Assembly (NCBI GenBank): GCA_900545495.1
Contig: UQZJ01000003.1
Coordinates: forward strand, 82,971-146,970
Direction of reading: 5' to 3'
Length of the DNA stretch: 64,000 bases
From: an uncultured Eubacteriales bacterium
GTDB taxonomy: Bacteria > Bacillota > Clostridia > Oscillospirales > Oscillospiraceae
Both the position numbers and the translations under genes were made by a program. The stretch's first letter is position 1; each line of letters opens with the position of its first letter. Below, one piece after another: positions 1 through 14,678 of this stretch. Under the pieces are notes generated by a model. It was not told where the DNA came from. It was given only the letters and a program-made list of their open reading frames with translations, and did not search any database.

Positions 1-1708
1 ACTTCTCTACAAAGAAACGCATATCATTGCCGGGGCTGTTGCCGGTGATGAGGTTGAAGCGCAGAGCGTCGGCGCCGTACTTCTCCGCCATCTCCAGCGG
101 GTCGATGCCGTTGCCCAGGGACTTGGACATTTTGCGGCCCTTGTCGTCGCGGACCAGACCGTGGATAAACACCGTCTTGAACGGCTCCTTCTTCATTTGC
201 TCCATGCCGGAGAAGATCATGCGCGCCACCCAGAAGAAGATGATATCGTAGCCGGTGACCATGACGGAGGTGGGGTACCAGTAGTTCAGGTCAGCGGCGT
301 CCAGATCGGGCCAACCCATGGTGGAGAAGGGCCACAGAGCCGAGCTGAACCATGTATCCAGCACGTCCTCCTCGCGGGTCAGGTGGGTGCAGCCGCACTT
401 TTCGCACTTGGTGGGGTCGGTACGGCTCACGTTGATATGACCGCACTCGTTGCAGTACCAGGCGGGGATCTGATGACCCCACCAGAGCTGCCGGGAGATG
501 CACCAGTCGTGGACATTCTCCATCCAGTTGATATAGGTCTTGGTGAAACGCTCCGGCACAAAGTTGATGGTGCCGTCCTCCACCACACGGATGGCCTCCT
601 TGGCCAGCGGCTCCATCTTCACGAACCACTGGGCGGAGATCAGCGGCTCCACATCGTTGTGGCAGCGGTAGCAGGTGCCAACGTTGTGAGAGTAGGGCTC
701 GGCCTTGACCAGATAGCCCTCGGCCTCCAGATCGGCCACGATGGCCTTGCGGCACTCGTAGCGGTCCATGCCCTCGTATTTGCCGCCGTTCTCGTTGATC
801 TTACCGTCGTCGGCGATGCAGCGGATGACCTCCAGATGGTGGCGCAGGCCCACCTCAAAGTCGTTGGGGTCGTGGGCCGGAGTCATCTTCACGGCGCCGG
901 TGCCGAAGCCGATCTCGCAGTACTCGTCGCCCACGATGGGGATCTCACGGCCCACCAGCGGCAGGATGCAGGTCTTGCCGATGAGGTGCTTGAACTTCTC
1001 ATCCTCCGGGTTGACCGCTACACCGGTATCGCCCAGCATAGTCTCCGGACGGGTGGTGGCGATGATGATGTCGCCGCTGCCGTCGCTCAGCGGGTAGCGC
1101 ACGTACCACAGGTGGCCGGGCTTGTCCACATACTCCACCTCGGCGTCAGACAGCGCCGTCAGGCAGTTGGGGCACCAGTTGATGATGCGGCTGCCCTTGT
1201 AGATCAGCCCCTTGTCGTACAGCTCGCAGAATGTCTCGCGGACAGCGCGGGAGCAGCCCTCGTCCATAGTGAAGCGGCTGCGGTCCCAGTCGCAGGACGC
1301 GCCCATCTTCTTCTGCTGCTCCACGATACGGTCGCCGTACTTCTCCTTCCACGCCCAGACGCGCTCCAAAAACTTCTCGCGGCCCAGATCGTAGCGGGTC
1401 AGACCCTCCTTGGTACGCAGCTCCTCCTCCACCTTGATCTGGGTGGCGATGCCGGCATGGTCTGTGCCGGGGAGCCACAGCGCCTCGTAGCCCTGCATCC
1501 GCTTGAAGCGGGTCAGGATGTCCTGCAGCGTGCAGTCCAGCGCGTGTCCCATGTGGAGCTGGCCGGTGACGTTGGGGGGCGGCATGACGATGGAAAAGGG
1601 CTTCTTGTCCGGATCGGGCTTGGCCTTGAAGCAGCCGCCGTCCATCCACATCTGATAGATCCGGGACTCCACGTCCCGCGGATCGTACACCTTCGGCAGT
1701 TCTTTCAT
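1..1708 (-). CDS. valS: Valyl-tRNA synthetase, N-terminal part (runs off the window)
   Basis: Class I aminoacyl-tRNA synthetase that charges tRNA-Val in the cytoplasm. Reading from 1708 the protein begins [14 protein letters not shown] and keeps an open frame to base 1, about 569 residues of a usual 880. The ATP-binding HIGH motif is seen as HMGH in [14 protein letters not shown], followed by [10 protein letters not shown], typical of ValRS. A Zn-knuckle-like CNECGH...CEKCGC lies near residues 430-450, and the KMSKS loop is encoded near base 120. The start is fixed by AGGAG at 1716-1720. The gene is preceded by a T-box leader, so it is controlled by uncharged tRNA. The anticodon-binding and coiled-coil C-terminal domains lie outside the window. 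Confidence 0.97.
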   Translation of the reverse strand, partial: MKELPKVYDPRDVESRIYQMWMDGGCFKAKPDPDKKPFSIVMPPPNVTGQLHMGHALDCTLQDILTRFKRMQGYEALWLPGTDHAGIATQIKVEEELRTKEGLTRYDLGREKFLERVWAWKEKYGDRIVEQQKKMGASCDWDRSRFTMDEGCSRAVRETFCELYDKGLIYKGSRIINWCPNCLTALSDAEVEYVDKPGHLWYVRYPLSDGSGDIIIATTRPETMLGDTGVAVNPEDEKFKHLIGKTCILPLVGREIPIVGDEYCEIGFGTGAVKMTPAHDPNDFEVGLRHHLEVIRCIADDGKINENGGKYEGMDRYECRKAIVADLEAEGYLVKAEPYSHNVGTCYRCHNDVEPLISAQWFVKMEPLAKEAIRVVEDGTINFVPERFTKTYINWMENVHDWCISRQLWWGHQIPAWYCNECGHINVSRTDPTKCEKCGCTHLTREEDVLDTWFSSALWPFSTMGWPDLDAADLNYWYPTSVMVTGYDIIFFWVARMIFSGMEQMKKEPFKTVFIHGLVRDDKGRKMSKSLGNGIDPLEMAEKYGADALRFNLITGNSPGNDMRFFVEK

Positions 1709-1734
1709 ATGCTTTCTCCTTTTTTGAGTATTTG

Positions 1735-2003
1735 GCAAAACAAAAAGTCCGCTCCGTTTTGCCATAGCAAAACAGGGCGAACATCCAGTCCGTGGTACCA
1801 CCTGTATTCGGGAAAGCTCCCGCACTCATGGGTGCAGCTACACCCTGTCCCGATAACGGTGGACATCCGTCGCGGCCTACTGCTCGTTCAGCCCGAAGCT
1901 CCGAGACGACTTGGGCGGGGCGTCACGGGCGCTTACACCTGCCGCGCCCTCTCTTGGCATCCGCTGACCGCTTACTGCTTCTCATCATCGCTGTTTTCGT
2001 ATG
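1735..2003 (-). promoter_or_regulatory. T-box riboswitch leader of valS
   Basis: The leader between the promoter and valS carries the hallmark T-box sequence GGTGGTACCACGG (about 1790-1803), which pairs with the acceptor end of uncharged tRNA. It is followed by a terminator with a T-run and preceded by a long structured stem I whose 5' part includes GATGATGAGAAGCAGTAAG, the usual GA-rich/AGTA start of T-boxes. Binding of uncharged tRNA-Val should favour the antiterminator and let transcription enter valS. A GTC triplet lies in the expected general region, but I could not assign the specifier loop firmly without folding. Confidence 0.93.
1742..1779 (-). terminator. T-box terminator hairpin
   Basis: On the minus strand CGCCCTGTTTTGC and GCAAAACGGAGCG form a stem around a TATG-type loop, followed by GACTTTTTG. 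It overlaps the 3' side of the T-box antiterminator region and is the regulated terminator of valS. Confidence 0.85.
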
Positions 2004-2008
2004 GTGGG

Positions 2009-2037
2009 AGTATACTATATCCGCGAAAAAATGTCAA
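2009..2037 (-). promoter_or_regulatory. Sigma-A promoter of valS
   Basis: Minus-strand TTGACA (2032-2037), a 17-bp spacer and TATACT (2009-2014). Near-consensus, about 300 bp upstream of the valS start, consistent with a long T-box leader. Confidence 0.9.
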
Positions 2038-2058
2038 GACAGTTCTCTTTATTGGAAA

Positions 2059-2084
2059 ACGGGGAGCGGATGACCGCTCCCCGT
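2059..2084 (-). terminator. Terminator after the CoA-transferase gene
   Basis: ACGGGGAGCGG/CCGCTCCCCGT stem with a 4-nt loop; on the minus strand it is followed by TTTTCC. It separates the CoA-transferase gene from the valS promoter. Confidence 0.85.
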
Positions 2085-2105
2085 TCGTATTTGACCTGTT
2101 TTGCA

Positions 2106-3455
2106 TTACCGCTTGTTGGAGCGGATCCAGATACCCTGCTTCTCCGCGTTGGCAATCAGCTCGTCGCGGAACATGGGGTGGGCGATGCTGACCAGCTTCT
2201 CCGCACGCTCCCACGTGGAGCAGCCCACCAGATTGACGCCGCCGTACTCGGTGACGATGTAGTACGCCAGACTGCGGGGGTCGGTGACGATATCGCCGGG
2301 GGATAGTAGCGGATTGATGCGGGACTTGACGTTGCCCTGCTTATCCGTGAAGGACGAAGTCAGGCAGATAAACGCCTTACCGCCGTTGGACAGCGCCGCG
2401 CCCTCCAGAAAGTCCAGCTGGCCGCCGGTGCCGCTGATCTGGCGGATGCCGGAGCTTTCGGCGCAGATCTGACCGTACAGATCCACGGAAATGCAGTTGT
2501 TGATGGACACAAAGTTGTCCTGCTTGCCCACATTGGCAGGGTCGTTGCAGTAGCTGATGGGGTATGTAACCACACCGGGGTTTTCCCGGATCCAGTCGTA
2601 CAGGTCGGGAGAGCCGATGGCGAGACCGAAGATGCTCTTATAGCGATCCAGCCGCTTGTGGGTATTGGTGATCTTACCGGCCTTGTACATATCCAGATAG
2701 CTGTCGCACAGCATCTCCGTATGGATACCCAGACCCTTCAGGTCGCTCTTGGCGATCATCTGACCCACGGCGTTGGGCAGCGAGCCGATGCCCAGCTGGA
2801 GCGTGGAGCCGTCCACCATGTTCTGCACCACATACTCGGCGATCTTCATCTCCGCCTCGGAGGCGGGAGGCGACTTGACGCTGGGCAGTGCGCCGTGGGG
2901 ACCCTCCACGATCATATCCACGTCACTGATGTGGATGCACTCGTCCAGACCGCCATAGACCCATGGCAGGTTCTCGTTGACCTCCAGGATCACGATGTCC
3001 GCCTTGTCCAGCGTGGCGCGGGCGGAGGCGGTGGAGGCGGCGAAGTTGAAGTAGCCGTGCTCATTCATGGGGGTGACGCACATCATGGCCACGTTCACCG
3101 TCAGGAACTGGGTGTAGTACCAGCCCAGATTGCGGAACACCATGGGGTTGAAGTTGCACAGCCCCTTGTCACAGAGCTTGCGCTCGTAGCCGGACATATG
3201 CCAGCTGTTGTAGACAAAGTGCTGACGGGTAGGGTCGCACTCTACCATCTGAATAGGTTCAAAGATCAGATAACCGCGGATCTTCACGTCCCGCAGCTCC
3301 TCCTTACGGCGGGCAATGGCGGCGTCCATTAACGAGGGAAAGCCCGCGCCCATGCCGATGTCGATCCAGTCACCGCTCTTAACGACCTTGGCGGCTTCAT
3401 CCGGTGTACAGAGCTTGCGTCTGTATTCTGATGTGTAGTCAAACGGTACTGCCAT
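2106..3455 (-). CDS. CoA-transferase of the acetyl-CoA hydrolase/transferase family (4-hydroxybutyrate/butyryl-CoA transferase-like)
   Basis: 449-aa family I-type CoA-transferase that moves CoA between short-chain acyl groups, typically onto acetate. The active-site segment GIHTEM is at residues 244-249, with Glu247 the expected catalytic glutamate, and the SGTGGQLDF glycine loop at 341-349 forms the CoA/oxyanion site. It is clearly paralogous to the product at 36747-38096 (same length, shared WHMSG/HHMSG, HGYFNF, EVNENLP and WERAEKL blocks) but differs in the substrate-facing N-terminal part (DIGMGAGFP instead of DYGFCAIHP) and after the glycine loop (LEGA instead of VLGA). Substrate could be butyryl-, 4-hydroxybutyryl- or another acyl-CoA; it cannot be decided from sequence. 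It is a single-gene transcription unit beside PFOR. Confidence 0.9.
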   Translation of the reverse strand: MAVPFDYTSEYRRKLCTPDEAAKVVKSGDWIDIGMGAGFPSLMDAAIARRKEELRDVKIRGYLIFEPIQMVECDPTRQHFVYNSWHMSGYERKLCDKGLCNFNPMVFRNLGWYYTQFLTVNVAMMCVTPMNEHGYFNFAASTASARATLDKADIVILEVNENLPWVYGGLDECIHISDVDMIVEGPHGALPSVKSPPASEAEMKIAEYVVQNMVDGSTLQLGIGSLPNAVGQMIAKSDLKGLGIHTEMLCDSYLDMYKAGKITNTHKRLDRYKSIFGLAIGSPDLYDWIRENPGVVTYPISYCNDPANVGKQDNFVSINNCISVDLYGQICAESSGIRQISGTGGQLDFLEGAALSNGGKAFICLTSSFTDKQGNVKSRINPLLSPGDIVTDPRSLAYYIVTEYGGVNLVGCSTWERAEKLVSIAHPMFRDELIANAEKQGIWIRSNKR

Positions 3456-3498
3456 AGTGTTCTCCCTTTCCCCTCATGAAGTCGGATTTACTTTGTTA

Positions 3499-3527
3499 AT
3501 TTTATCACTCTCCCTGCTGTATGTCAA
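3499..3527 (-). promoter_or_regulatory. Promoter of the CoA-transferase gene
   Basis: Minus-strand TTGACA (3522-3527), 17-bp spacer, TAAAAT (3499-3504), about 45 bp upstream of the start codon at 3455. Confidence 0.88.
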
Positions 3528-3582
3528 CAAATTAACGGATATTTATCACCGCAAAAAAAATAATCTGCGCCGAAACAAAAGA

Positions 3583-3625
3583 AAAAGAAGATGAAGCCGC
3601 CTTTGGGGCGGCTTCATCTTCTTTT
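3583..3625 (-). terminator. Terminator of the PFOR gene
   Basis: Perfect 19-bp hairpin with arms at 3583-3601 and 3607-3625 (core GATGAAGCCGCC), ending in a T-rich tract on the minus strand. It is A/T-flanked on both sides, so it could work in both directions. Confidence 0.92.
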
Positions 3626-3665
3626 GTCACAAATTCACGAAGAAGTTTACCACAGAGAAACTTCC

Positions 3666-7178
<3,513 letters not shown>

Positions 7179-7253
7179 ATGATTCTTTCCTCCTCTTTTC
7201 TATCAGCTCCTCCCTGCTTTGCCACAGGAAAGAACTTAGATATACCGTGTAAA

Positions 7254-7282
7254 AGTATAGCATTTCGATTGCCGCAGGTCAA
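7254..7282 (-). promoter_or_regulatory. Promoter of the PFOR gene
   Basis: Minus-strand TTGACC (7277-7282), 17-bp spacer, TATACT (7254-7259), about 75 bp upstream of the nifJ start. Confidence 0.85.
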
Positions 7283-7290
7283 TGAACAAA

Positions 7291-7322
7291 AGAGATTCTG
7301 TGACATACGACACAGAATCTCT
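7291..7322 (-). terminator. Terminator of the murD-yunB-ligA-GH13 operon
   Basis: Arms AGAGATTCTGTG (7291-7302) and CACAGAATCTCT (7311-7322) form a perfect 12-bp stem followed on the minus strand by TTTTG. It lies between the GH13 gene end and the nifJ promoter. Confidence 0.85.
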
Positions 7323-7360
7323 TCTCGCTTTGTATAAAAAACCAATAACGGTGGCCCGCA

Positions 7361-8629
7361 TCAGATCACCACGGGGTATTCACCCAGCGGCAGCCTGCCG
7401 TTCCGGACGGTGACCTCCCCGCCCAGACGGTTCCGATACACGCCGTCTGGCAGGCTTACAGCCACCTCACCGCCCTGGCCGCGCAGGTCAAAGACGCCCA
7501 ACGCCTGCCCCTCCGGCCCGTCGTAGTGACCCATCGCCACACTGTCGTCCAGCGCCTCCCACCAGAAGCCGCCGCCCAGCGGCAACGTCTGCTTCATGGC
7601 CTTGCAGCGTCCCAGATACAGCTGTACATCCAACCGCATATCGCCGTAGTTATCATCGGCGTCGAACAGGCTCACCTGTTTTTTCGGCGCGTACTCCATA
7701 CCGCTGTACAGCATGGCGGCTCCCCGCTGGAAGTAGAGAAAGCCCAGCCAGTGGTATAGTTGGCGGTCGCTGTCCAGCCACGAGGCCGCACGGGGCGTAT
7801 CGTGGTTTTCCAGACAGCGCGCCTTGATGTAGCCGGTGGGGTACGTCAACTCCTGATAGTTCAGGATATCCGCGTAGGTGCGCAGGGACAGCTCGCCCTT
7901 CAAAAATCTCTCGTAGAAGGGCCACACATCGTAATCGTAGGTCATGTCGAAGGCGCGGTACAGCTCGGTGTCCGTGGCACAGGCCGCACCCATGCGGCGC
8001 AGCCCCAGCACATGAGCACCATGGACGCTTTCCGCCAGCCAGATGCAGCCGGGGCACACCGCCTCTACCTGACGGCGTGCCTCGCACCAGAATTCCAGCG
8101 GCACGCTGCTGGCCACATCGCAGCGGAAGCCGTCCACAATGGCGGCCCACTGCTTCAGCGTATCGATCTGGTATGTCCACAGCTCGCGGTTGGTGTAGTC
8201 CAGATCCACCACGTCCCACCAGTCCGCCACCTTGCGGGTGGGACGCCCCTCGCAGTCGCGGAGGAAATACGCCGGGTGGGTCTGCGCCAGCACGGAGTCC
8301 GGCGAGGTGTGGTTGTACACCACGTCGATGATGCACTTCATGCCGCGGTCGTGGATAGCGTCCACCAGATGGACAAAGTCCTCCCTTGTGCCGTATTCCG
8401 GGTTAATGCCGCGGTAATCCCGGATGGCGTAGGGACTGCCCAGTGTTCCCTTGCGGCCCTCCACGCCGATGGGATGGATCGGCATGAGCCAGATGATGTC
8501 CGCACCCAGCCCGCGCAGACGATCCAGATCGCCCTCCAGCCCGCGGAACGTACCTTCCTTGGTGTGGTTGCGTACAAAAACGCTGTAAATGACCTGATGC
8601 AGCAGGCTCTTGTCGGTGTTCTCCGCCAT
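7361..8629 (-). CDS. Cytosolic alpha-amylase family (GH13) glycoside hydrolase
   Basis: 422-aa GH13 TIM-barrel enzyme acting on alpha-glucans or short malto-oligosaccharides. The four conserved regions are visible: DVVYNHTS (102-109), GFRCDVAS with nucleophile Asp171, WLAES with acid/base Glu200, and ENHDTPR with Asp277. A short C-terminal beta domain follows. There is no signal peptide, so it acts in the cytoplasm. The start ATG at 8629 has a GGGAGG ribosome-binding site. It lies 13 bp after ligA and appears to be the last gene of the murD-yunB-ligA operon, an odd partner for cell-wall and DNA genes. The exact specificity (alpha-amylase, maltodextrin glucosidase, trehalose-type) cannot be read. 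Confidence 0.9.
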   Translation of the reverse strand: MAENTDKSLLHQVIYSVFVRNHTKEGTFRGLEGDLDRLRGLGADIIWLMPIHPIGVEGRKGTLGSPYAIRDYRGINPEYGTREDFVHLVDAIHDRGMKCIIDVVYNHTSPDSVLAQTHPAYFLRDCEGRPTRKVADWWDVVDLDYTNRELWTYQIDTLKQWAAIVDGFRCDVASSVPLEFWCEARRQVEAVCPGCIWLAESVHGAHVLGLRRMGAACATDTELYRAFDMTYDYDVWPFYERFLKGELSLRTYADILNYQELTYPTGYIKARCLENHDTPRAASWLDSDRQLYHWLGFLYFQRGAAMLYSGMEYAPKKQVSLFDADDNYGDMRLDVQLYLGRCKAMKQTLPLGGGFWWEALDDSVAMGHYDGPEGQALGVFDLRGQGGEVAVSLPDGVYRNRLGGEVTVRNGRLPLGEYPVVI

Positions 8630-8642
8630 ATCATTTACCTCC

Positions 8643-11317
<2,675 letters not shown>

Positions 11318-11362
11318 GGCGCTCACCCCCTTGCAGGGAGTCTATGACGCCACGGCTTTTCC

Positions 11363-12751
11363 TCATTCCTCCGGCCAGCCGTTGACGATCTCCTTAAAGG
11401 TCTTGCCCCGCTCGGCGAAGTTCTTGAACTGGTCAAAGGCGGCGCAGGCCGGGGACAGCGTCACCACGTCGCCGGATACGGCGCGGTCACGGGCTGCCTC
11501 CACCGCGGCGCGGAAGGGCGTGACCTCCAGGATCTCCGGATGGCCGGGGCCATAGTCCGGCGCGGCCTCCACCGCGGCGCGAATCTTCTCCGCCGTAGCG
11601 CCGCACAGCACCAGCAGCTTGACGTGCGCCGTCACCTCCGGCCCCAGCACGTCGAAGGGGATGTGCTTGTCGTAGCCTCCGGCGATGAGAATGACCTTCT
11701 CCCGGAAGGATCGCAGTCCGGCGATGGTGCGGGAGGGGCTGGAGGCGATGGAATCGTTATAATACCGAACGCCCTTGTAGGTGCGTACCAGCTCGATGCG
11801 ATGCTCCACGCCGCCGAAGCTGCGGGCAAAATCGCGGATGATATCGTCCGGCACAAGGCCGTCCACGGCGGCGATGGCCGCCATGTAGTTCTCTACGTTA
11901 TGGACGCCGGGGATCTTGATGTCCGACGTGGTCATGATGACCCGCTCCCCCGCCGCACTGCGGCAGACGATGTCCTCCCCCCGCAGGAACACGCCGTCCC
12001 GCTGCTCGGACTGCCTGCTGAACAGGCGGCTGCGGCCCACAGCGCGGGACGACTGCTCGGCTGTGATAGCGTTGTCGGCGTTGAATACCGCGATATCGCC
12101 GGGGCGCTGATGCCGGAAGATGTTCTCCTTGGCGGCCACATATTCCGCCATGTTCCGGTGCATATCCAGATGGTTGGGCGCCAGATTGGTCACCACGGCA
12201 ATGTGAGGACTGCGCTCCATGGTCATCAGCTGGAAGCTGGACAGCTCCAGCACCGCATAGTCCTCCAGATGCATCCGATCCGCGTCGCACAGCAGCGGAT
12301 GGCCGATGTTGCCGCCCATCCACACCGTCTTGCCGGCAGCCTTCAGCAGCTCGGCAATGATCGTGGTGGTCGTTGTCTTGCCGTCAGAGCCGGTAACGGC
12401 GATGATGGGACACGGGCAGACCTGAAAAAACGCCTCCATCTCGCTGGTCAGCACGCTGCCGTCGGATACAGCGGCGGCGATCTGGGGCATATCGGGCCGC
12501 AGACCCGGTGTGCGGAAGATCACGTCCTCGTGCAGTCCCTCCAGATAGTCGGGGCCAAGGCGCAGCGTACAGCCGCCGCGCTCCAGCTCGTTGGCCAGCG
12601 CCCCCATCTGCTGTCGCGTCCGCTTATCACAGACGGCGACGGAGACGCCGTTTTGCAGCAGCAGCCGTACCAGCGGCGTATTGCTGACGCCGACGCCCAG
12701 CACCGCCACCGTTTTATTTCGTAAGGAATCCACATATTCCCGCAGAGTCAT
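11363..12751 (-). CDS. murD: UDP-N-acetylmuramoyl-L-alanine--D-glutamate ligase MurD
   Basis: 462-aa Mur ligase adding D-glutamate to UDP-MurNAc-L-Ala in the cytoplasmic stage of peptidoglycan synthesis. An N-terminal Rossmann-like domain (VAVLGVGVSN) is followed by the ATP-binding P-loop VTGSDGKTTTT, NLAPNHLDMH in the central domain, and the C-terminal domain with YNDSIASSP and ILIAGGYDK. Start ATG 12751 is preceded by GGGAGGGG. The frame continues upstream without homology, so the longer start is not used. First gene of the operon. Confidence 0.97.
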   Translation of the reverse strand: MTLREYVDSLRNKTVAVLGVGVSNTPLVRLLLQNGVSVAVCDKRTRQQMGALANELERGGCTLRLGPDYLEGLHEDVIFRTPGLRPDMPQIAAAVSDGSVLTSEMEAFFQVCPCPIIAVTGSDGKTTTTTIIAELLKAAGKTVWMGGNIGHPLLCDADRMHLEDYAVLELSSFQLMTMERSPHIAVVTNLAPNHLDMHRNMAEYVAAKENIFRHQRPGDIAVFNADNAITAEQSSRAVGRSRLFSRQSEQRDGVFLRGEDIVCRSAAGERVIMTTSDIKIPGVHNVENYMAAIAAVDGLVPDDIIRDFARSFGGVEHRIELVRTYKGVRYYNDSIASSPSRTIAGLRSFREKVILIAGGYDKHIPFDVLGPEVTAHVKLLVLCGATAEKIRAAVEAAPDYGPGHPEILEVTPFRAAVEAARDRAVSGDVVTLSPACAAFDQFKNFAERGKTFKEIVNGWPEE

Positions 12752-12790
12752 AGGGTCATTCCCCTCCCTGAATTGATTTGATGATCCTAT

Positions 12791-12819
12791 ATTATACTGC
12801 ACCGGCACCATTTCTTCAA
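12791..12819 (-). promoter_or_regulatory. Promoter of the murD-yunB-ligA-GH13 operon
   Basis: Minus-strand TTGAAG (12814-12819), 17-bp spacer, TATAAT (12791-12796), 40 bp upstream of the murD start. Confidence 0.88.
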
Positions 12820-12959
12820 TGCGTTTTCCGGTTTCTCGGGGAAAGTTTTCTTTGTACCATATACCGCTCCACCTCAAACAGGGTGCTGCGCCGCCTCTTT
12901 TAGACAGCCTGCACAAAAGCGCACCCGGTCACATTCCCTACAATCGGCGGAATTACTTC

Positions 12960-12988
12960 TTTACATTATCGCGCTAAAGTGTTAGTAT
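12960..12988 (+). promoter_or_regulatory. Promoter of the amino-acid ABC operon, with an overlapping inverted repeat
   Basis: TTTACA (12960-12965), 17-bp spacer and TAGTAT (12983-12988). An inverted repeat CGCTAA-N12-TTAGCG straddles the -10 region (about 12972-12995), a position where a repressor could act. It is divergent from the murD promoter; the 330-bp gap between murD and the ABC operon holds these two promoters and no further gene that I can see. Confidence 0.7.
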
Positions 12989-13081
12989 GTTAGCGTAATG
13001 AATGAGCGGTACGGGACAGACCGTATCGCAGGCACACCAGACCGGGCGAAACGCCACGATATTAAAATGGAGGTATTCCCT

Positions 13082-13891
13082 ATGAAAAAGCTTCTTGCAA
13101 TGCTGCTGGCGCTGGGCATGATGATGAGCCTTGCGGCCTGCGGCGAACAAAAGGACAACACAGACACACCGGATGACGCAGATGCCCCGTCAAAGATCAC
13201 CTACGCTGTGGAGGCCGGCTCTGCAGGTGAGGAGGTCGCGCTGGCCAACGGCTTCAAGACCGTGTCTGTCGGCTCTCAGGCCAATGCCCTGATGGAGGTG
13301 GACGCCGGTACGGCGGACGCCGCGATCATCGACCTGCTGATGGCGGGCGCCATGGTGGGTGAGAACACCAGCTACCCCGACCTGAAGGTCACCGACCAGA
13401 AGCTGAACTCTGAGCTGTACGGCGTGGGCTGCCGCAAGGGCAGCGATCTGGCCTCCTTCATCAACAGCGTCATGGCTGACGCCTATGCCGACGGCACCAT
13501 GGTGGAGCTGGCCAAGACCTACGGCGTGCAGGAGGCTCTGGTGGAGCAGCCCGCCAGCGAGTTCACCGCCTCCGCATCCGACAGCGATGTGCAGTATATC
13601 AAGGACAAGGGCAAGCTGGTGGTGGGCATCACCGAGTTCGAGCCCATGGACTATAAGGACGCAAACGGCGAGTGGATCGGCTTCGACGCCGACATGGCCA
13701 AGCTGGTCGCTGAGAAGCTGGGCGTTGCGGTGGAGTTCCAGATCATCAACTGGGATATGAAGGTGGAGGAGCTGGACGGCAAGCAGATCGACTGCGTGTG
13801 GAACGGCATGACCCTGACCGACGGCGTGCAGGCGGCTATGGAATGCACCAATGCCTACTGCGAGAACGCACAGGTGGTCATCACCAAGTAA
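13082..13891 (+). CDS. Amino-acid ABC transporter substrate-binding lipoprotein with circularly permuted domain order
   Basis: 269-aa SBP_bac_3-type lipoprotein that should deliver an amino acid to the permease. A signal peptide (residues 1-19) ends in the lipobox LAAC with Cys20 the lipidated residue. Unusually, residues 39-155 match the C-terminal half of the family (AVEAGSAGE, ANALMEVDAGTADAAIIDLLMAG, LYGVGCRKGSDL, YADGTMVELAKTYGVQ), while residues 170-269 match the normal N-terminal half (YIKDKGKLVVGITEFEPMDY, FDADMAKLVAEKLGV, IDCVWNGMTLTD, CTNAYCENAQVV). The chain starts and stops at the hinge where the first crossover strand normally runs. Total length is that of one complete protein, so nothing is missing. 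RBS GGAGG lies upstream. First gene of the operon. Confidence 0.9.
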   Translation: MKKLLAMLLALGMMMSLAACGEQKDNTDTPDDADAPSKITYAVEAGSAGEEVALANGFKTVSVGSQANALMEVDAGTADAAIIDLLMAGAMVGENTSYPDLKVTDQKLNSELYGVGCRKGSDLASFINSVMADAYADGTMVELAKTYGVQEALVEQPASEFTASASDSDVQYIKDKGKLVVGITEFEPMDYKDANGEWIGFDADMAKLVAEKLGVAVEFQIINWDMKVEELDGKQIDCVWNGMTLTDGVQAAMECTNAYCENAQVVITK

Positions 13892-14005
13892 CCGCTGCAA
13901 AATACCGTATAAAGTGATCCCCGCGGCGGAGGGCGCAACGGCGTCCCCCGCCGTGGGGCAGCGTATCCCCTCCCCCGCACAAGTAACCACGAAGGAGCTT
14001 TTTTC

Positions 14006-14662
14006 ATGTTTTGGACTGTCACTCTCTCCCTGCTGGCCGGTATGGGACAGCTTTTGAAGCTGTTTTTTCTGACGCTGCTTTTCTCCCTGCCGCTGGGACT
14101 TCTCATCGCCTTCACCCTGCGCAGCCGGTGCAAACCGGTGAGCTGGCTCTTTAACGTGATCGTCTGGATCATCCGCGGTACGCCGCTGATGCTCCAGCTC
14201 ATCATCATCTTTTACGGCCCCGGTAAGTGGTTCCACTTTAACCTGTGGGGGCAGTTCGCCGACGGACGTATGGCGGCCTGCGTCATCGCCTTCGTCATCA
14301 ACTACGCCTGCTATTTCGCCGTGATCTACAAGGGCGGCATTGAGAGTGTGCCGGTAGGGCAGCAGGAGGCCGGGCAGGTACTGGGCATGACCAAGTGGCA
14401 GATCTTCTTCAAGGTCACGCTGCTGCAAATGGTCAAGCGCATCGTTCCCCCTATGTCCAACGAGGTCATCACGCTGGTGAAGGATACCTCCCTTGCCAAG
14501 ACCATCTCCATCATGGAGCTGATCATGACCGGTGAGTCCTATATGAAGTCCGCCGGTATCGTGTGGCCCCTGTTCTACACGGCGGTGTTCTATCTGGCCT
14601 TTGTGGGCATTTTGACGCTGCTGTTCAATTACACGGAGCGTAAGCTCAGCTATTTCCGCTAA
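14006..14662 (+). CDS. Amino-acid ABC transporter permease
   Basis: 218-aa HisMQ-type inner-membrane permease with about five helices. The ABC-docking EAA loop appears as QQEAGQVLGMTKWQIFFKV, and IIRGTPLMLQ is the N-terminal family signature of polar amino-acid permeases. GAAGGAG precedes the ATG. It lies 114 bp after the binding-protein gene; that gap holds a GC-rich hairpin-like stretch that may set different expression levels. It ends 16 bp before the ATPase gene. Confidence 0.95.
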   Translation: MFWTVTLSLLAGMGQLLKLFFLTLLFSLPLGLLIAFTLRSRCKPVSWLFNVIVWIIRGTPLMLQLIIIFYGPGKWFHFNLWGQFADGRMAACVIAFVINYACYFAVIYKGGIESVPVGQQEAGQVLGMTKWQIFFKVTLLQMVKRIVPPMSNEVITLVKDTSLAKTISIMELIMTGESYMKSAGIVWPLFYTAVFYLAFVGILTLLFNYTERKLSYFR

Positions 14663-14678
14663 GAAGGAGGTGCCGCAC

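Noticed and set aside
161..2191. Long plus-strand open frame (676 codons) across valS and its leader
   Set aside because: It is antisense to a clear valS and T-box; the translation is His/Val/Leu-rich mirror sequence without any family pattern. High GC content makes such antisense frames common here.
13082..13891. The binding protein as a truncated gene missing its second lobe
   Set aside because: The second-lobe motifs are present, only placed before the first-lobe motifs; total length equals a full protein.
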